From NCBI RefSeq assembly GCF_036325985.1, contig NZ_JAUHLI010000006.1:62001-126000 (forward strand): a DNA stretch of 64,000 nucleotides. Direction: 5' to 3'. Positions 8,715-16,960 of the stretch are shown here, piece by piece; within the stretch, counting starts at the first letter, position 1, and every line of letters begins with the position of its first letter. The position numbers were made by a program, and so were the translations under genes. Under the pieces are notes generated by a model. The model was not told the origin of the DNA, did not search any database, and saw only the letters and a list, made by a program, of their open reading frames with translations. The DNA comes from Alkalimonas cellulosilytica (lineage in GTDB: Bacteria; Pseudomonadota; Gammaproteobacteria; Enterobacterales; Alteromonadaceae).

Positions 8715-9692
8715 ATGAAACTCCAGCAATTGCGCTATATTGTCGAGGTACTTAACCATAACCTGAATGTATCAGCCACCGCTGAAAGTTTATTTACCTC
8801 ACAGCCGGGCATCAGCAAACAAGTCAGAATGCTGGAAGATGAGTTGGGGATCCAGGTCTTTGGCCGCAGCGGCAAGCATTTAACCCATGTCACTCCTGCC
8901 GGTAAAGAAGTGATTGAGATTGCGCAGCAGATCCTGGCCAAGGTAGAAAGCATCAAAGCGGTTGCCAAGGAACATACCTTACCCGATCAGGGCAAGCTAA
9001 ACATAGCCACTACCCATACCCAGGCACGCTATGCGCTGCCGCCGGTGATCGGTGGTTTTATCAATAAATACCCTAAGGTGACCCTGCACATGCATCAGGG
9101 CTCTCCCCAGCAGATTTCAGAAGCTGCTTCCCGCGGGGATGCGGATTTTGCCATTGCTACAGAAGCCATGCACTTGTATGGTGATCTGGTGATGTTGCCT
9201 TGTTATCACTGGAATCGCAGCATCATTGTGAAACCTGAGCATCCTTTAGCAAAGTTGTCGCGTAAATTGACGGTAGAAGATATAGCGCAGTACTCGATTG
9301 TTACTTATGTATTTGGCTTTACCGGGCGCTCTGAGCTTGATAAAGCGTTTAATGCCTGTGGTCTGGAGCCAAAAATTGTTTTCACGGCTACCGATGCCGA
9401 TGTGCTGAAAACCTATGTCCGGCTTGGCCTGGGAGTGGGTGTTTTAGCCACCATGGCCATTGATCCTGTGTTGGATAAGGATTTAGTGGCACTGGATGCC
9501 AGTCACTTATTTGAAGCGTCCACCACAAAAATTGGCTTTCGCAAAGGCGCTTTTCTACGCAGTTATATGTATGATTTCATTCAACGTTTTGCACCGCACC
9601 TGACTAAGGATGTGGTCGAAAAAGCCAATTTACTGCGTAATCAGGATGAGATTGATGCAATGTTTGCCGCTTTTGATTTACCCAACCGCTAA
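8715..9692 (+). CDS. cysB: LysR-family master regulator of cysteine biosynthesis
   Basis: CysB activates sulfate uptake and reduction genes in response to N-acetylserine and is antagonised by sulfide or thiosulfate. The 325 residues match E. coli CysB (324) in length and begin MKLQQLRYIVEVLNHNLNVS. The winged helix-turn-helix covers residues 1-60 (SLFTSQPGISKQVRMLEDELG). The periplasmic-binding-like effector domain carries the family phrases IATTHTQARYALPPVI and HQGSPQQISE. The ATG at 8715 has AGGGA 8 bases upstream; an in-frame extension to 8634 lacks family similarity. It is monocistronic and followed by metR, another sulfur regulator. Confidence 0.96.
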   Translation: MKLQQLRYIVEVLNHNLNVSATAESLFTSQPGISKQVRMLEDELGIQVFGRSGKHLTHVTPAGKEVIEIAQQILAKVESIKAVAKEHTLPDQGKLNIATTHTQARYALPPVIGGFINKYPKVTLHMHQGSPQQISEAASRGDADFAIATEAMHLYGDLVMLPCYHWNRSIIVKPEHPLAKLSRKLTVEDIAQYSIVTYVFGFTGRSELDKAFNACGLEPKIVFTATDADVLKTYVRLGLGVGVLATMAIDPVLDKDLVALDASHLFEASTTKIGFRKGAFLRSYMYDFIQRFAPHLTKDVVEKANLLRNQDEIDAMFAAFDLPNR

Positions 9693-9724
9693 TAGCTTCA
9701 TGATGGCTGCCTAATTTTATATTT

Positions 9725-9766
9725 AGACGTCTGGATGTTGATACGTCTTCTTTTGCCGGTTATGAT
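9725..9766 (+). promoter_or_regulatory. metR promoter with overlapping MetJ operator
   Basis: Three contiguous 8-base met boxes are present: AGACGTCT (9725-9732, a perfect consensus), GGATGTTG (9733-9740, degenerate) and ATACGTCT (9741-9748, 7 of 8). MetJ binds such tandem boxes with S-adenosylmethionine. They overlap a strong sigma-70 promoter: TTGATA (9738-9743), a 17-base spacer, and TATGAT (9761-9766). MetJ binding would therefore cover the -35 element and repress metR when methionine is plentiful. metJ itself is not in the window. Confidence 0.88.
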
Positions 9767-9814
9767 AGCTAGCATCCATGGCACATCGCCGGTAGCCAAT
9801 GAAGACAACTTATC

Positions 9815-10717
9815 ATGATTGAGTTAAAGCACCTCAGAGCCATCCAAGCCTTACGTGACACCGGCTCGGTGAGCGCTGCTGCACAGCTGTTGTGCCTTTC
9901 TCAATCTGCACTATCGCATCAACTGAAAGAGCTGGAACAGCGACTGGAGCAGGGGCTGTTTGCCCGCAAAACCGAGCCGCTGGAGTTTTTACCAGCAGGG
10001 CAGGTGCTATTGCAACTAGCTGAGCGGGTGTTACCGGCCATACGCAGTGCTGAGGAGCAGTTAAAGCAAGGAATGAAGGAGACGAGCAGCGAAATCCGGT
10101 TTTGTGTCGAGTGCCACGCTTGCTACCACTGGTTGTTGCCTGCTATCAAAGCTTTTTTACAGCAAGAACCTGGTTTAGCACTGGATCTATCTGCCACTAT
10201 TCAACATCAGGCCATCGAAGCATTGCTGCAAGATGAACTGGATCTGGTGGTAACCAGCGATCAACGCTTATTGCAGCATATCCATTACCATTATCTGTAT
10301 CCGATGGAGCTGCGCTTGTTGGTCAGTCCCGAGCACCCTTTGGCCAATCAGACCTGGTTAAAGCCTGCTCAATTGATGCAAGAAACTATCTTCAGCTATC
10401 CGGTACCACAGCAGCGACAAGATCTGTTTCGGTTTTTTTTAACCCAGCACGCTTTTCATGGGCGGGTGAAACCCATTGCCCAAGGCAGCCAGATGATTCA
10501 GCAGGTTGCAGCAAACCAAGGCGTTGCAGTGTTACCTGCCTGGATGGCTGAACCCTACTTGCAACAAGGCTTGATCGTTTCCTTGGGGTTGGGTGAGCAG
10601 GGCTTGTGGCGTCCTATGTACCTGGCCTGGCGGCAGCAAGATCGGCTGGAGCCTGCTTACCAACGGCTAGCAGCACTGTTGCAGCAGCAGTTGCCACAAC
10701 AGGCTAAACCGTTGTGA
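9815..10717 (+). CDS. metR: LysR-family activator of methionine synthesis genes
   Basis: MetR activates metE and other methionine genes with homocysteine as coeffector. The 300-residue protein begins MIELKHLRAIQALRDTGSVS with a LysR helix-turn-helix (LSQSALSHQLKELEQRL). The effector domain has phrases recalled from E. coli MetR: the ECHACYHWLLPAI region, ELDLVVTSD, the LLVSPEHPLA region and GVAVLPAWM. It is preceded by a MetJ operator, which supports the assignment. Its stop codon lies 1 base from the end of the convergent rimO gene, with no terminator between. Confidence 0.93.
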   Translation: MIELKHLRAIQALRDTGSVSAAAQLLCLSQSALSHQLKELEQRLEQGLFARKTEPLEFLPAGQVLLQLAERVLPAIRSAEEQLKQGMKETSSEIRFCVECHACYHWLLPAIKAFLQQEPGLALDLSATIQHQAIEALLQDELDLVVTSDQRLLQHIHYHYLYPMELRLLVSPEHPLANQTWLKPAQLMQETIFSYPVPQQRQDLFRFFLTQHAFHGRVKPIAQGSQMIQQVAANQGVAVLPAWMAEPYLQQGLIVSLGLGEQGLWRPMYLAWRQQDRLEPAYQRLAALLQQQLPQQAKPL

Positions 10718-10718
10718 G

Positions 10719-12035
10719 TTAAACCAGTCGCTCGGCCCAAAGATCGTAGGCATCGGTGCGCGTTACTTCCACCTGGACCAGCATTCCTGGACTAAGATCA
10801 GCTGCATTATCCAGATAAACCACACCGTCAATTTCCGGTGCATCGGCTGCGCTGCGGCCAACGGCACCATCGGCAGTGACCTCATCAATCAAAATAGTCA
10901 GTTGCTGGCCAACTTTTCGCTCTAACCTGGCAGCGCTAATGGCCTGCTGGGTTTGCATAAAGCGGTGATAACGCTCTTCTTTTATAGCTTCTGGTACAGG
11001 ATCGGCTAAGTCATTGGCTTTAGCACCATCCACCGGGCTGTATTTAAAGCAACCAACCCGATCCAGCTGTGCTTCTTGCAACCAGTCGAGCAGCAATTGA
11101 AAATCCTCTTCCGTCTCGCCAGGAAAGCCGACAATAAAGGTAGAACGAATGGTTAAATCCGGGCAGATTTCCCGCCATTTTTTGATCCGCTCTAAAGTGC
11201 GCTCTGCCTGGCCCGGGCGTTTCATCAGTTTCAGGATCCGTGGGCTGGCATGCTGGAATGGAATATCCAGATAGGGCAGCAACTTACCTTCGGCCATTAA
11301 TGGAATGACCTGATCCACATGCGGGTAGGGGTAAACATAGTGTAGGCGAACCCAAATACCGAGCTCCGTCAGTGCCTGGCACAGCGCCAACATGTCGGTT
11401 TTGACTGGCTGACCATTCCAGAAACCGGTCCGGTGCTTTACATCGACACCATAAGCACTGGTATCCTGTGAAATCACCAGCAATTCTTTCACGCCAGCAT
11501 TTTTCAGCCGTTGCGCTTCATCCAGCACTTCACCTATCGGCCGGCTGACCAAATCGCCGCGCATGGATGGAATGATGCAGAAGGTGCAACGGTGATTACA
11601 GCCTTCAGATATCTTTAAGTAGGCATAGTGACGTGGGGTTAACTTCACACCCTGATCCGGTACCAGCATGGTAAAGGGGTCGTATTTGGGTTTGGGGATA
11701 AAGCTGTGCACCTGCTGCAGCACGTTTTCATAGGCATGCGGCCCGGTAATACCAAGCACATTGGGGTGAACCTGGCGAATTTCATCTTCCCGTGCACCAA
11801 GGCAGCCGGTAACAATCACTTTGCCGTTTTCGGTCAGTGCTTCGCCAATGGTATCCAGTGACTCTTGTACTGCACTGTCGATAAATCCACAGGTATTTAC
11901 AATGACCAGCTCAGCATCGTGGTAAGTCGGTACGATTTGATAGCCATCGCTTTTTAACTGAGTAAGAATGCGCTCAGAATCGACCAGATTCTTCGGGCAT
12001 CCTAAACTGACAAATCCGACTTTAGGCTGTGACAT
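10719..12035 (-). CDS. rimO: Ribosomal protein S12 (aspartate) methylthiotransferase, radical SAM
   Basis: RimO adds a methylthio group to the conserved Asp of ribosomal protein S12. The 438-residue protein (E. coli 441) has the UPF0004 domain first (KVGFVSLGCPKNLVDSERIL, with further Cys in VNTCGF and VTGCLG). The radical-SAM cluster motif CNHRCTFCIIPSMRG follows, and a TRAM domain ends the protein (LTILIDEVTADGAVGRS). The ATG at 12035 fits the family start MSQPKVGF. An upstream ATG at 12194 would add 53 residues without family similarity. Confidence 0.96.
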   Translation of the reverse strand: MSQPKVGFVSLGCPKNLVDSERILTQLKSDGYQIVPTYHDAELVIVNTCGFIDSAVQESLDTIGEALTENGKVIVTGCLGAREDEIRQVHPNVLGITGPHAYENVLQQVHSFIPKPKYDPFTMLVPDQGVKLTPRHYAYLKISEGCNHRCTFCIIPSMRGDLVSRPIGEVLDEAQRLKNAGVKELLVISQDTSAYGVDVKHRTGFWNGQPVKTDMLALCQALTELGIWVRLHYVYPYPHVDQVIPLMAEGKLLPYLDIPFQHASPRILKLMKRPGQAERTLERIKKWREICPDLTIRSTFIVGFPGETEEDFQLLLDWLQEAQLDRVGCFKYSPVDGAKANDLADPVPEAIKEERYHRFMQTQQAISAARLERKVGQQLTILIDEVTADGAVGRSAADAPEIDGVVYLDNAADLSPGMLVQVEVTRTDAYDLWAERLV

Positions 12036-12236
12036 GATGGACCACCGTGCTGATAAAAGGTCGCGTATTTTACTTGAATATCTGGTTGAACACCAGTGAT
12101 GCACTTGTTCTGGTTGGGTCTGGAGCGTGACAAACACTGCGACAACTTTCACATGGCTTTCACGCAGGTGAGCGCATATACTCAATAAATGCATTCATTT
12201 TAGCTGACTAGAACAGATCAAAGGAGCTCTGAAGGC

Positions 12237-13892
12237 ATGGAAAAAGCGGATTTAAGCAGGCTTGAAGCTCTTAAAGTATTGATTGTGGATGATCAGTATC
12301 TGGTGCACAACGTGCTCAAGGAAGCTTTTGATGAACTGGGGATCCGACAACTTAAATACGCTGAGAATGCGTATTATGCCTTGCGCTTATGTGAGCAGCA
12401 TCGCTTTCATATTGTGATTTGTGCTTTTAATGTCAAAAGTGATAAGGATGGTTTTCACCTGTTGGAAGAGCTGAAGTTCAAAGGGTATGTCAATAAACGT
12501 ACCGTGCTCATTTTCTTGAGTGCTGAAACGGATGAAAGCCTGGTGAATAGCATTGTTGAGTTGCAACCGGATGATTTCTGGGTAAAGCCGCTCGATAGAG
12601 CCAGGGTGAAACAGCGTTTGCCCTTGGTTTTAAACGTTAAGCGGACTCTGTTTGATGTGTATGAAGCCATTGACTTAAAGAACTATAGTAAAGCGATTTA
12701 CCAGGCCGATAGGCATCTGTTAAATCCTAAATTGTCTCGCTTTCATCTGCAGTTGCTGCGGATGAAAGGAGAAGCTTTGCTTAAGTTGCAGGAGTTTGAA
12801 GATGCGGAGCGCTTTTACCTTGAGTTAATGCAGAAGCATCACATGTCCTGGGTACACCTGGGTTATGTCAATGCCTTGCTAAAGCAAGATAAGATGCAGC
12901 AAATAGAAGTATTATTGACTGAGATGACCGACCGGATCGATACTCGCTTTGCTACCTACGACTTACTGGCTCAATATTACATTGAACGTCAGGATTTCGA
13001 TCGAGCCTATGAAGAGATAAAAAAAGCCGTCGCTTTAGCCCCGCGAAATATTGAACGTAACAAGAAAGTGTGGGATCTGGCACGGTTAACACACGACTTT
13101 GAAGGCCAGTACCTGGCCACTCAGGCCATGGCAAAACATGCTAAAAACTCCTTGCATGATTCTCCTGTGTTGGCGCTAAATGTGATACGCGCTGGTTTGG
13201 ATTTAGCGCAAACCTTGAGCAATGACCGTTCAAAGAAGCTGCTGCAGCAAACCGACCGCCATATTCAGGCTTTGGAAAAAGACTACAAAGATGCTGCTTT
13301 GTTTAAGGAACAAATTACTATCGCCAAAGCGCGCTTGTTACTGGCAAACGATGAGCGGAAAAAGGCTGAGAATTTAATTGATTTGCATGTGTCTGTAAGA
13401 CCAATCATATCGCTGGATGATAACCTGGATAAAGCGAAAGTCTTCCATGAGCTAGGGCGGCGGGAGGAAGCTGCTTTGATCATGGATGCAGTAAAGAAGC
13501 AAATTTCATCCGATAACCTGACAGGTCTGGTTGTGAAGAAGTACGTTGAGCAAGAGTGTGATGAACAGGAGCGGGTGCATTTCACGCCCAAGCAATTGCA
13601 AAGTATGGCGGTAGAGTTCTTTAAAAAGAAAAAATATGGTGCCGCGTTATCAGCATTGGAACAGGCCATGGAGCTGATGCCCAAAAATAACAAAATTCCG
13701 ATCAGTGTTCTTAAGGTGCTGGCTTTGATGTTTGAAGAAGGTGGTTTGTCTGCCAGTCAAAAAGAGCTAGCACTAAGAACGGTCTCCTTGTTGGATAAAA
13801 GTGAGCTATTGGATGAGGAGTTGCAAAATGTGGTTCAGTATAAAGAGCGTTTGAGCCTGGTATTGGCTCAGGCCATGTTGCCTATGGAATAA
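12237..13892 (+). CDS. Receiver-TPR protein with the phospho-acceptor Asp replaced
   Basis: Residues 12-135 form a CheY-like receiver domain: acidic pair D18-D19 in VLIVDDQ, Ser in IFLSAETDE and Lys in DFWVKPLD. The position that should be the phosphorylated Asp is A63 (IVICAFNV, codon GCT), so normal phosphotransfer is impossible. The remaining 400 residues are helical repeats of the TPR type (for example YSKAIYQADRHLLNPKL and FDRAYEEIKKAVALAPRN). There is no DNA-binding or catalytic output, so it probably works by protein binding. AAGGAG lies 11 bases before the ATG. The gene stands alone between rimO and the TonB receptor gene. The partner is unknown. Confidence 0.85.
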   Translation: MEKADLSRLEALKVLIVDDQYLVHNVLKEAFDELGIRQLKYAENAYYALRLCEQHRFHIVICAFNVKSDKDGFHLLEELKFKGYVNKRTVLIFLSAETDESLVNSIVELQPDDFWVKPLDRARVKQRLPLVLNVKRTLFDVYEAIDLKNYSKAIYQADRHLLNPKLSRFHLQLLRMKGEALLKLQEFEDAERFYLELMQKHHMSWVHLGYVNALLKQDKMQQIEVLLTEMTDRIDTRFATYDLLAQYYIERQDFDRAYEEIKKAVALAPRNIERNKKVWDLARLTHDFEGQYLATQAMAKHAKNSLHDSPVLALNVIRAGLDLAQTLSNDRSKKLLQQTDRHIQALEKDYKDAALFKEQITIAKARLLLANDERKKAENLIDLHVSVRPIISLDDNLDKAKVFHELGRREEAALIMDAVKKQISSDNLTGLVVKKYVEQECDEQERVHFTPKQLQSMAVEFFKKKKYGAALSALEQAMELMPKNNKIPISVLKVLALMFEEGGLSASQKELALRTVSLLDKSELLDEELQNVVQYKERLSLVLAQAMLPME

Positions 13893-13913
13893 AAAAGGGG
13901 CCACAAGGGCCCC
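13890..13913 (-). terminator. Rho-independent terminator of the TonB receptor gene
   Basis: Read on the minus strand, arms GGGGCC and GGCCCC (13908-13913 with 13897-13902) close a 5-base loop and are followed directly by six T. On the plus strand no T-run follows, so it mainly serves the minus-strand gene. Confidence 0.8.
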
Positions 13914-13939
13914 AAGCTTACCAGGAGAAACGAAATCCG

Positions 13940-16516
13940 TTAAAAGTTGTAGGTATAACGCAAGGTATACGTTGTACCCAGCCAATCATGCACCGAGCTG
14001 GCATAGCCATCAGTTGGTGAGGAGGCGTAGGGTGGGTTTTTGTCTGTCAGGTTGCGCACCGCCAGTTGCAGCCGGCCGTAATCGCCAAAGTCATAGCCTG
14101 CGCTGGCATTGAACACCAACCAGGACGACACCGTCTCATTACCGCCCCAGCGGAAGTCACCGTCACCCAGGCTGGCGATGTAGTTCGCTGTAAGTCCCAG
14201 ACTCCAGTTACCATGGCGCCAGTCGGTGCCAAAATCGGCCACCAGATCGGGCCGCGCGATTTCATTGGCACCGCTTAACCGGCCCAGTAAATCTTGTGGC
14301 GCACTGTCAGGCGTGATTTGACGCTCATAGCTGAAGGTTTTGGTGGCGTTGGCAAAGAAGTTAAAGCGTCCATAATCACCAGTATCCAGGCGGTAGTTCA
14401 GTTTCAGATCCAGACCATCGGTCTTTTGCTTACCTACGTTAAAGAAGCCGGTACGCAGAAAGACCAGATCGCCATCGCCACTGATCACACAACCAAAGCC
14501 AGGCAAGTCTGCTTCATCGGTTACCGTTGGCGCTGAACCACTGAGACAGTTACGGAGCGTGGTATTAGCATCCACATCGACAATGTCTTTGTGTTCGTAG
14601 CGCCAGTAATCTGCGGTGAGTTGCAGGTTATCGGTCAGGTTCCAGGAGAAGCCGATATTGACAGCTTCAGAGCTTTCAGCACCGAGATCCGGATTACCAC
14701 GGGTTTCCTGATCGAAACTGACTTCATCATCGAAGTTGCCGCACAAAGCATCAAATTCTTCGCCTGCACCACAGTTGATGTAACCCGTGGCCAACGCCCG
14801 GCCTGCACCGAGTTGCGACAGCGATGGTGCTCTGAAGCCAGTACTCCAGGACGCGCGTAGGATCAACGCATCAGTGGCTCGCCAACGCAATGACAGCTTC
14901 GGATTGACATCACCACCAAAGTCGCTGTAATGGTCGTAACGGATGGCAGCAATGGCATCGATATCGTCGGTGATCGGCAGGTTAAACTCGCCATAAAGCG
15001 CATACTGATTCCGATCAGCCTGAGCATCACGGGCACCTAAACCGTAAACACCGTCAGCTGCGGCAATAGGAGCAGGGGTATCTTTGATGTCTTCCGAGCG
15101 GTACTCGCCACCAAACACGGAGCTGACAAAACCGGCTGGCAGTTCAAACAACTCACCCGAGACGTTAAAATCGAAGCTGTAGGTTTCTGAGCGTCCGCGC
15201 CGTGGAGCTTCGCTACGCAGTGCGGCCAGGGTTGACTCGCTATTATCACGTCCCAGATTAAAGGGGTTGTAACTTTGATTGGCAATACCGGCCAGTACCG
15301 CATCGCGGTTAAAGTAGCCACGAATATGGCGTACTTCATTTTCTGTCACACCATAGGTCGCCGCGGTCTCCCAAAACCAGTCACCGGCTTCACCGCGTAA
15401 ACCAGCGAGTACCCGGAAAGACTCGGTATCGTAAGCTTGTTGCCGACGCTCAGGAAAGCGGGTACGGACGATGATGGTGCTGTCGTTCGGGTTCAGTTCG
15501 CGCACATAATCCGGCACCAGGCTGGAGTTTGCGGCCACATTGACAGTGTATGCTGTGGCTGAGTCGTAGGCCGACCCTTTATTGCGCTGATACATCCCTT
15601 CCGCAAACAGCTCCATGTTGTTATCGAGCTGCTGCAGATGACTTAAGGTGACACCCAGGCGTTCGGTTTCCGGCTGAATGGCACGCTCCATCACGTAGTC
15701 GTAGCGACACTCGGTGCCGCCACGAACGGTATCGTCACCACACCAGGTTTCCGGAAAATTCTGACCATCGATGCCCAGTGAGGTGCGAAGCGCAAAGGTC
15801 ACATCAATGGGCCGATCGGCATTAAACAGTGCTTTTCGGTCGAAGTAATCCACCACCAGCGTGGTATTGCTGTTGGCGGTATTAAAGCCACCGACATAGG
15901 TCAGGTTATAGCGACCAAAGTCACTGCTCTTGGTATCGTTGCCGTACATCACGGAGATTTCATGGCCTTCGACATCATCTCGTAAGATAAAGTTGATGAC
16001 ACCGGCAATGGCGTCAGAGCCATACACTGAAGACGCACCATCGGTCAGTACTTCAATGCGCTCAATGGCCGACATTGGGATGGTATTGACGTTGACAAAA
16101 GAGTCAGCGCCATTGGCGAAAGAGTCGACGGCAACCCGGCGGCCATTCACCAATACCAGCGTCGAACTGCTGCCAAGGCCACGTAAACTCACGCCCGATG
16201 AACCCGCAGGAGCTCCGGCTGCAGTCGCTGTAGCGCCATTTTCACTGAAGGTACCGGCACTGGCGGCTTGTGGTAAATCACGCAAAAATGCACTGACGCT
16301 GTCATAGCCCCGACTTTCTAATTCGTCACGGCTGATAATTTGTACCGGGTTTGCGCCCTCCATATCGACGCCTTTCAAGCGCGAGCCGGTAATGGCAATG
16401 CGCTCAACATCTTTAGCTTGAGCTTCGGCTTCATCAGCGTGCAGCCCTTGCAGACCAAAGAGGGCAGTTAGCGTTGCTAATGCAACTTTGCTGACTCCAG
16501 TGGTGATTGTTTTCAT
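13940..16516 (-). CDS. TonB-dependent outer-membrane receptor
   Basis: This 858-residue protein has a signal peptide (cleavage probably after GLHA, residue 27). A candidate TonB box or N-terminal extension (VERIAITGSRL) follows, then a plug domain at about residues 45-165 (NPVQIISRDELESRGYDSVS, LVLVNGRRVA, ERIEVLTDGASSVYGSDAIAGVINFI). The remainder is a 22-strand-type barrel ending in TLRYTYNF, with the usual C-terminal aromatic residue. It resembles the large TonB receptors that import oligosaccharides, peptides or lipids in marine gammaproteobacteria. The substrate cannot be read from the sequence. It diverges from psrA, and GAGGAAG stands 5 bases before its ATG. Confidence 0.93.
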   Translation of the reverse strand: MKTITTGVSKVALATLTALFGLQGLHADEAEAQAKDVERIAITGSRLKGVDMEGANPVQIISRDELESRGYDSVSAFLRDLPQAASAGTFSENGATATAAGAPAGSSGVSLRGLGSSSTLVLVNGRRVAVDSFANGADSFVNVNTIPMSAIERIEVLTDGASSVYGSDAIAGVINFILRDDVEGHEISVMYGNDTKSSDFGRYNLTYVGGFNTANSNTTLVVDYFDRKALFNADRPIDVTFALRTSLGIDGQNFPETWCGDDTVRGGTECRYDYVMERAIQPETERLGVTLSHLQQLDNNMELFAEGMYQRNKGSAYDSATAYTVNVAANSSLVPDYVRELNPNDSTIIVRTRFPERRQQAYDTESFRVLAGLRGEAGDWFWETAATYGVTENEVRHIRGYFNRDAVLAGIANQSYNPFNLGRDNSESTLAALRSEAPRRGRSETYSFDFNVSGELFELPAGFVSSVFGGEYRSEDIKDTPAPIAAADGVYGLGARDAQADRNQYALYGEFNLPITDDIDAIAAIRYDHYSDFGGDVNPKLSLRWRATDALILRASWSTGFRAPSLSQLGAGRALATGYINCGAGEEFDALCGNFDDEVSFDQETRGNPDLGAESSEAVNIGFSWNLTDNLQLTADYWRYEHKDIVDVDANTTLRNCLSGSAPTVTDEADLPGFGCVISGDGDLVFLRTGFFNVGKQKTDGLDLKLNYRLDTGDYGRFNFFANATKTFSYERQITPDSAPQDLLGRLSGANEIARPDLVADFGTDWRHGNWSLGLTANYIASLGDGDFRWGGNETVSSWLVFNASAGYDFGDYGRLQLAVRNLTDKNPPYASSPTDGYASSVHDWLGTTYTLRYTYNF

Positions 16517-16542
16517 GCTTCTTCCTCACTTTGCTTTATTGG

Positions 16543-16697
16543 CTGCCGTAAAGCGGCAGTCTGATAGTTAAAGCTGTGCCAGTTGCAATGGCTGGATCAA
16601 GGTCGCAGCAACAAATGCAAGCAGGTGCGGTGAAGAGCAGGCGCTTTGAAAAGAAGGCTACTAAGCAATCACACCACTGTTTGGCACAGCGGTATGG
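16543..16697 (-). other. Structured leader between the mini-ORF and the TonB receptor start
   Basis: This is part of the 444-base gap between the TonB receptor and psrA. It holds a hairpin with arms CTGCCG and CGGCAG (16543-16548, 16554-16559) just before the receptor ribosome-binding site. It also has an 8-base complementary pair, CTGTGCCA (16574-16581) with TGGCACAG (16682-16689), that could close the whole segment. No gene is seen. A TTGACA on the minus strand near 16855-16850 may be the -35 of the receptor promoter, but no well-spaced -10 was found. Confidence 0.3.
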
Positions 16698-16787
16698 CTA
16701 ATTGTTGAACCACTCGGACAAGTAGTAGGGGGATACAAAAGGCGAAGCACAATAGCAATGACAGTGCAGCATCTGCAAAGCTGACAT
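16698..16787 (-). CDS. Candidate 29-residue Cys/His-rich leader peptide
   Basis: A short ORF lies upstream of the TonB receptor gene and on the same strand. Its ATG (16787-16785) is preceded by AAGGAG (16800-16795) at the ideal distance of 7 bases. The peptide begins MSALQMLHCHCYCAS and ends with an aromatic-rich tail (PYYLSEWFNN). The cluster HCHCYC could bind a metal ion, or act as a Cys-codon run that senses translation speed. It ends 181 bases before the receptor start. No homologue is known to me; evidence is the ribosome-binding site, the composition and the position only. Confidence 0.4.
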   Translation of the reverse strand: MSALQMLHCHCYCASPFVSPYYLSEWFNN

Positions 16788-16903
16788 AAAGCTTCTCCTT
16801 TGGTTGGGAAATACACAGTGGCTATAAACTCGCTTAATTGTTAATAGCTGTCAACCCCTTTTTTCAGTACCGCTTCTGCTTTGTCAACTCATCGGATTAG
16901 TTC

Positions 16904-16952
16904 TTGACAGGATTTTGATTCAAACGTACATTTCAAACATGCGTTTGAAATG
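16904..16952 (+). promoter_or_regulatory. psrA promoter and PsrA-type operator
   Basis: TTGACA (16904-16909), a 17-base spacer and TACATT (16927-16932) form a promoter. A perfect inverted repeat with 10-base arms CATTTCAAAC (16929-16938) and GTTTGAAATG (16943-16952) overlaps the -10 element. Its core, CAAAC-N4-GTTTG, matches the PsrA recognition pattern known from Pseudomonas. A further TTCAAACG half-site lies upstream at 16919-16926. Autorepression relieved by long-chain fatty acids is inferred, and the divergent TonB receptor could share control. Confidence 0.8.
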
Positions 16953-16960
16953 AGGGGCCT

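Noticed and set aside
12036..12194. N-terminal extension of rimO by 53 residues
   Set aside because: The added residues have no family similarity, and ATG 12035 gives the expected length.
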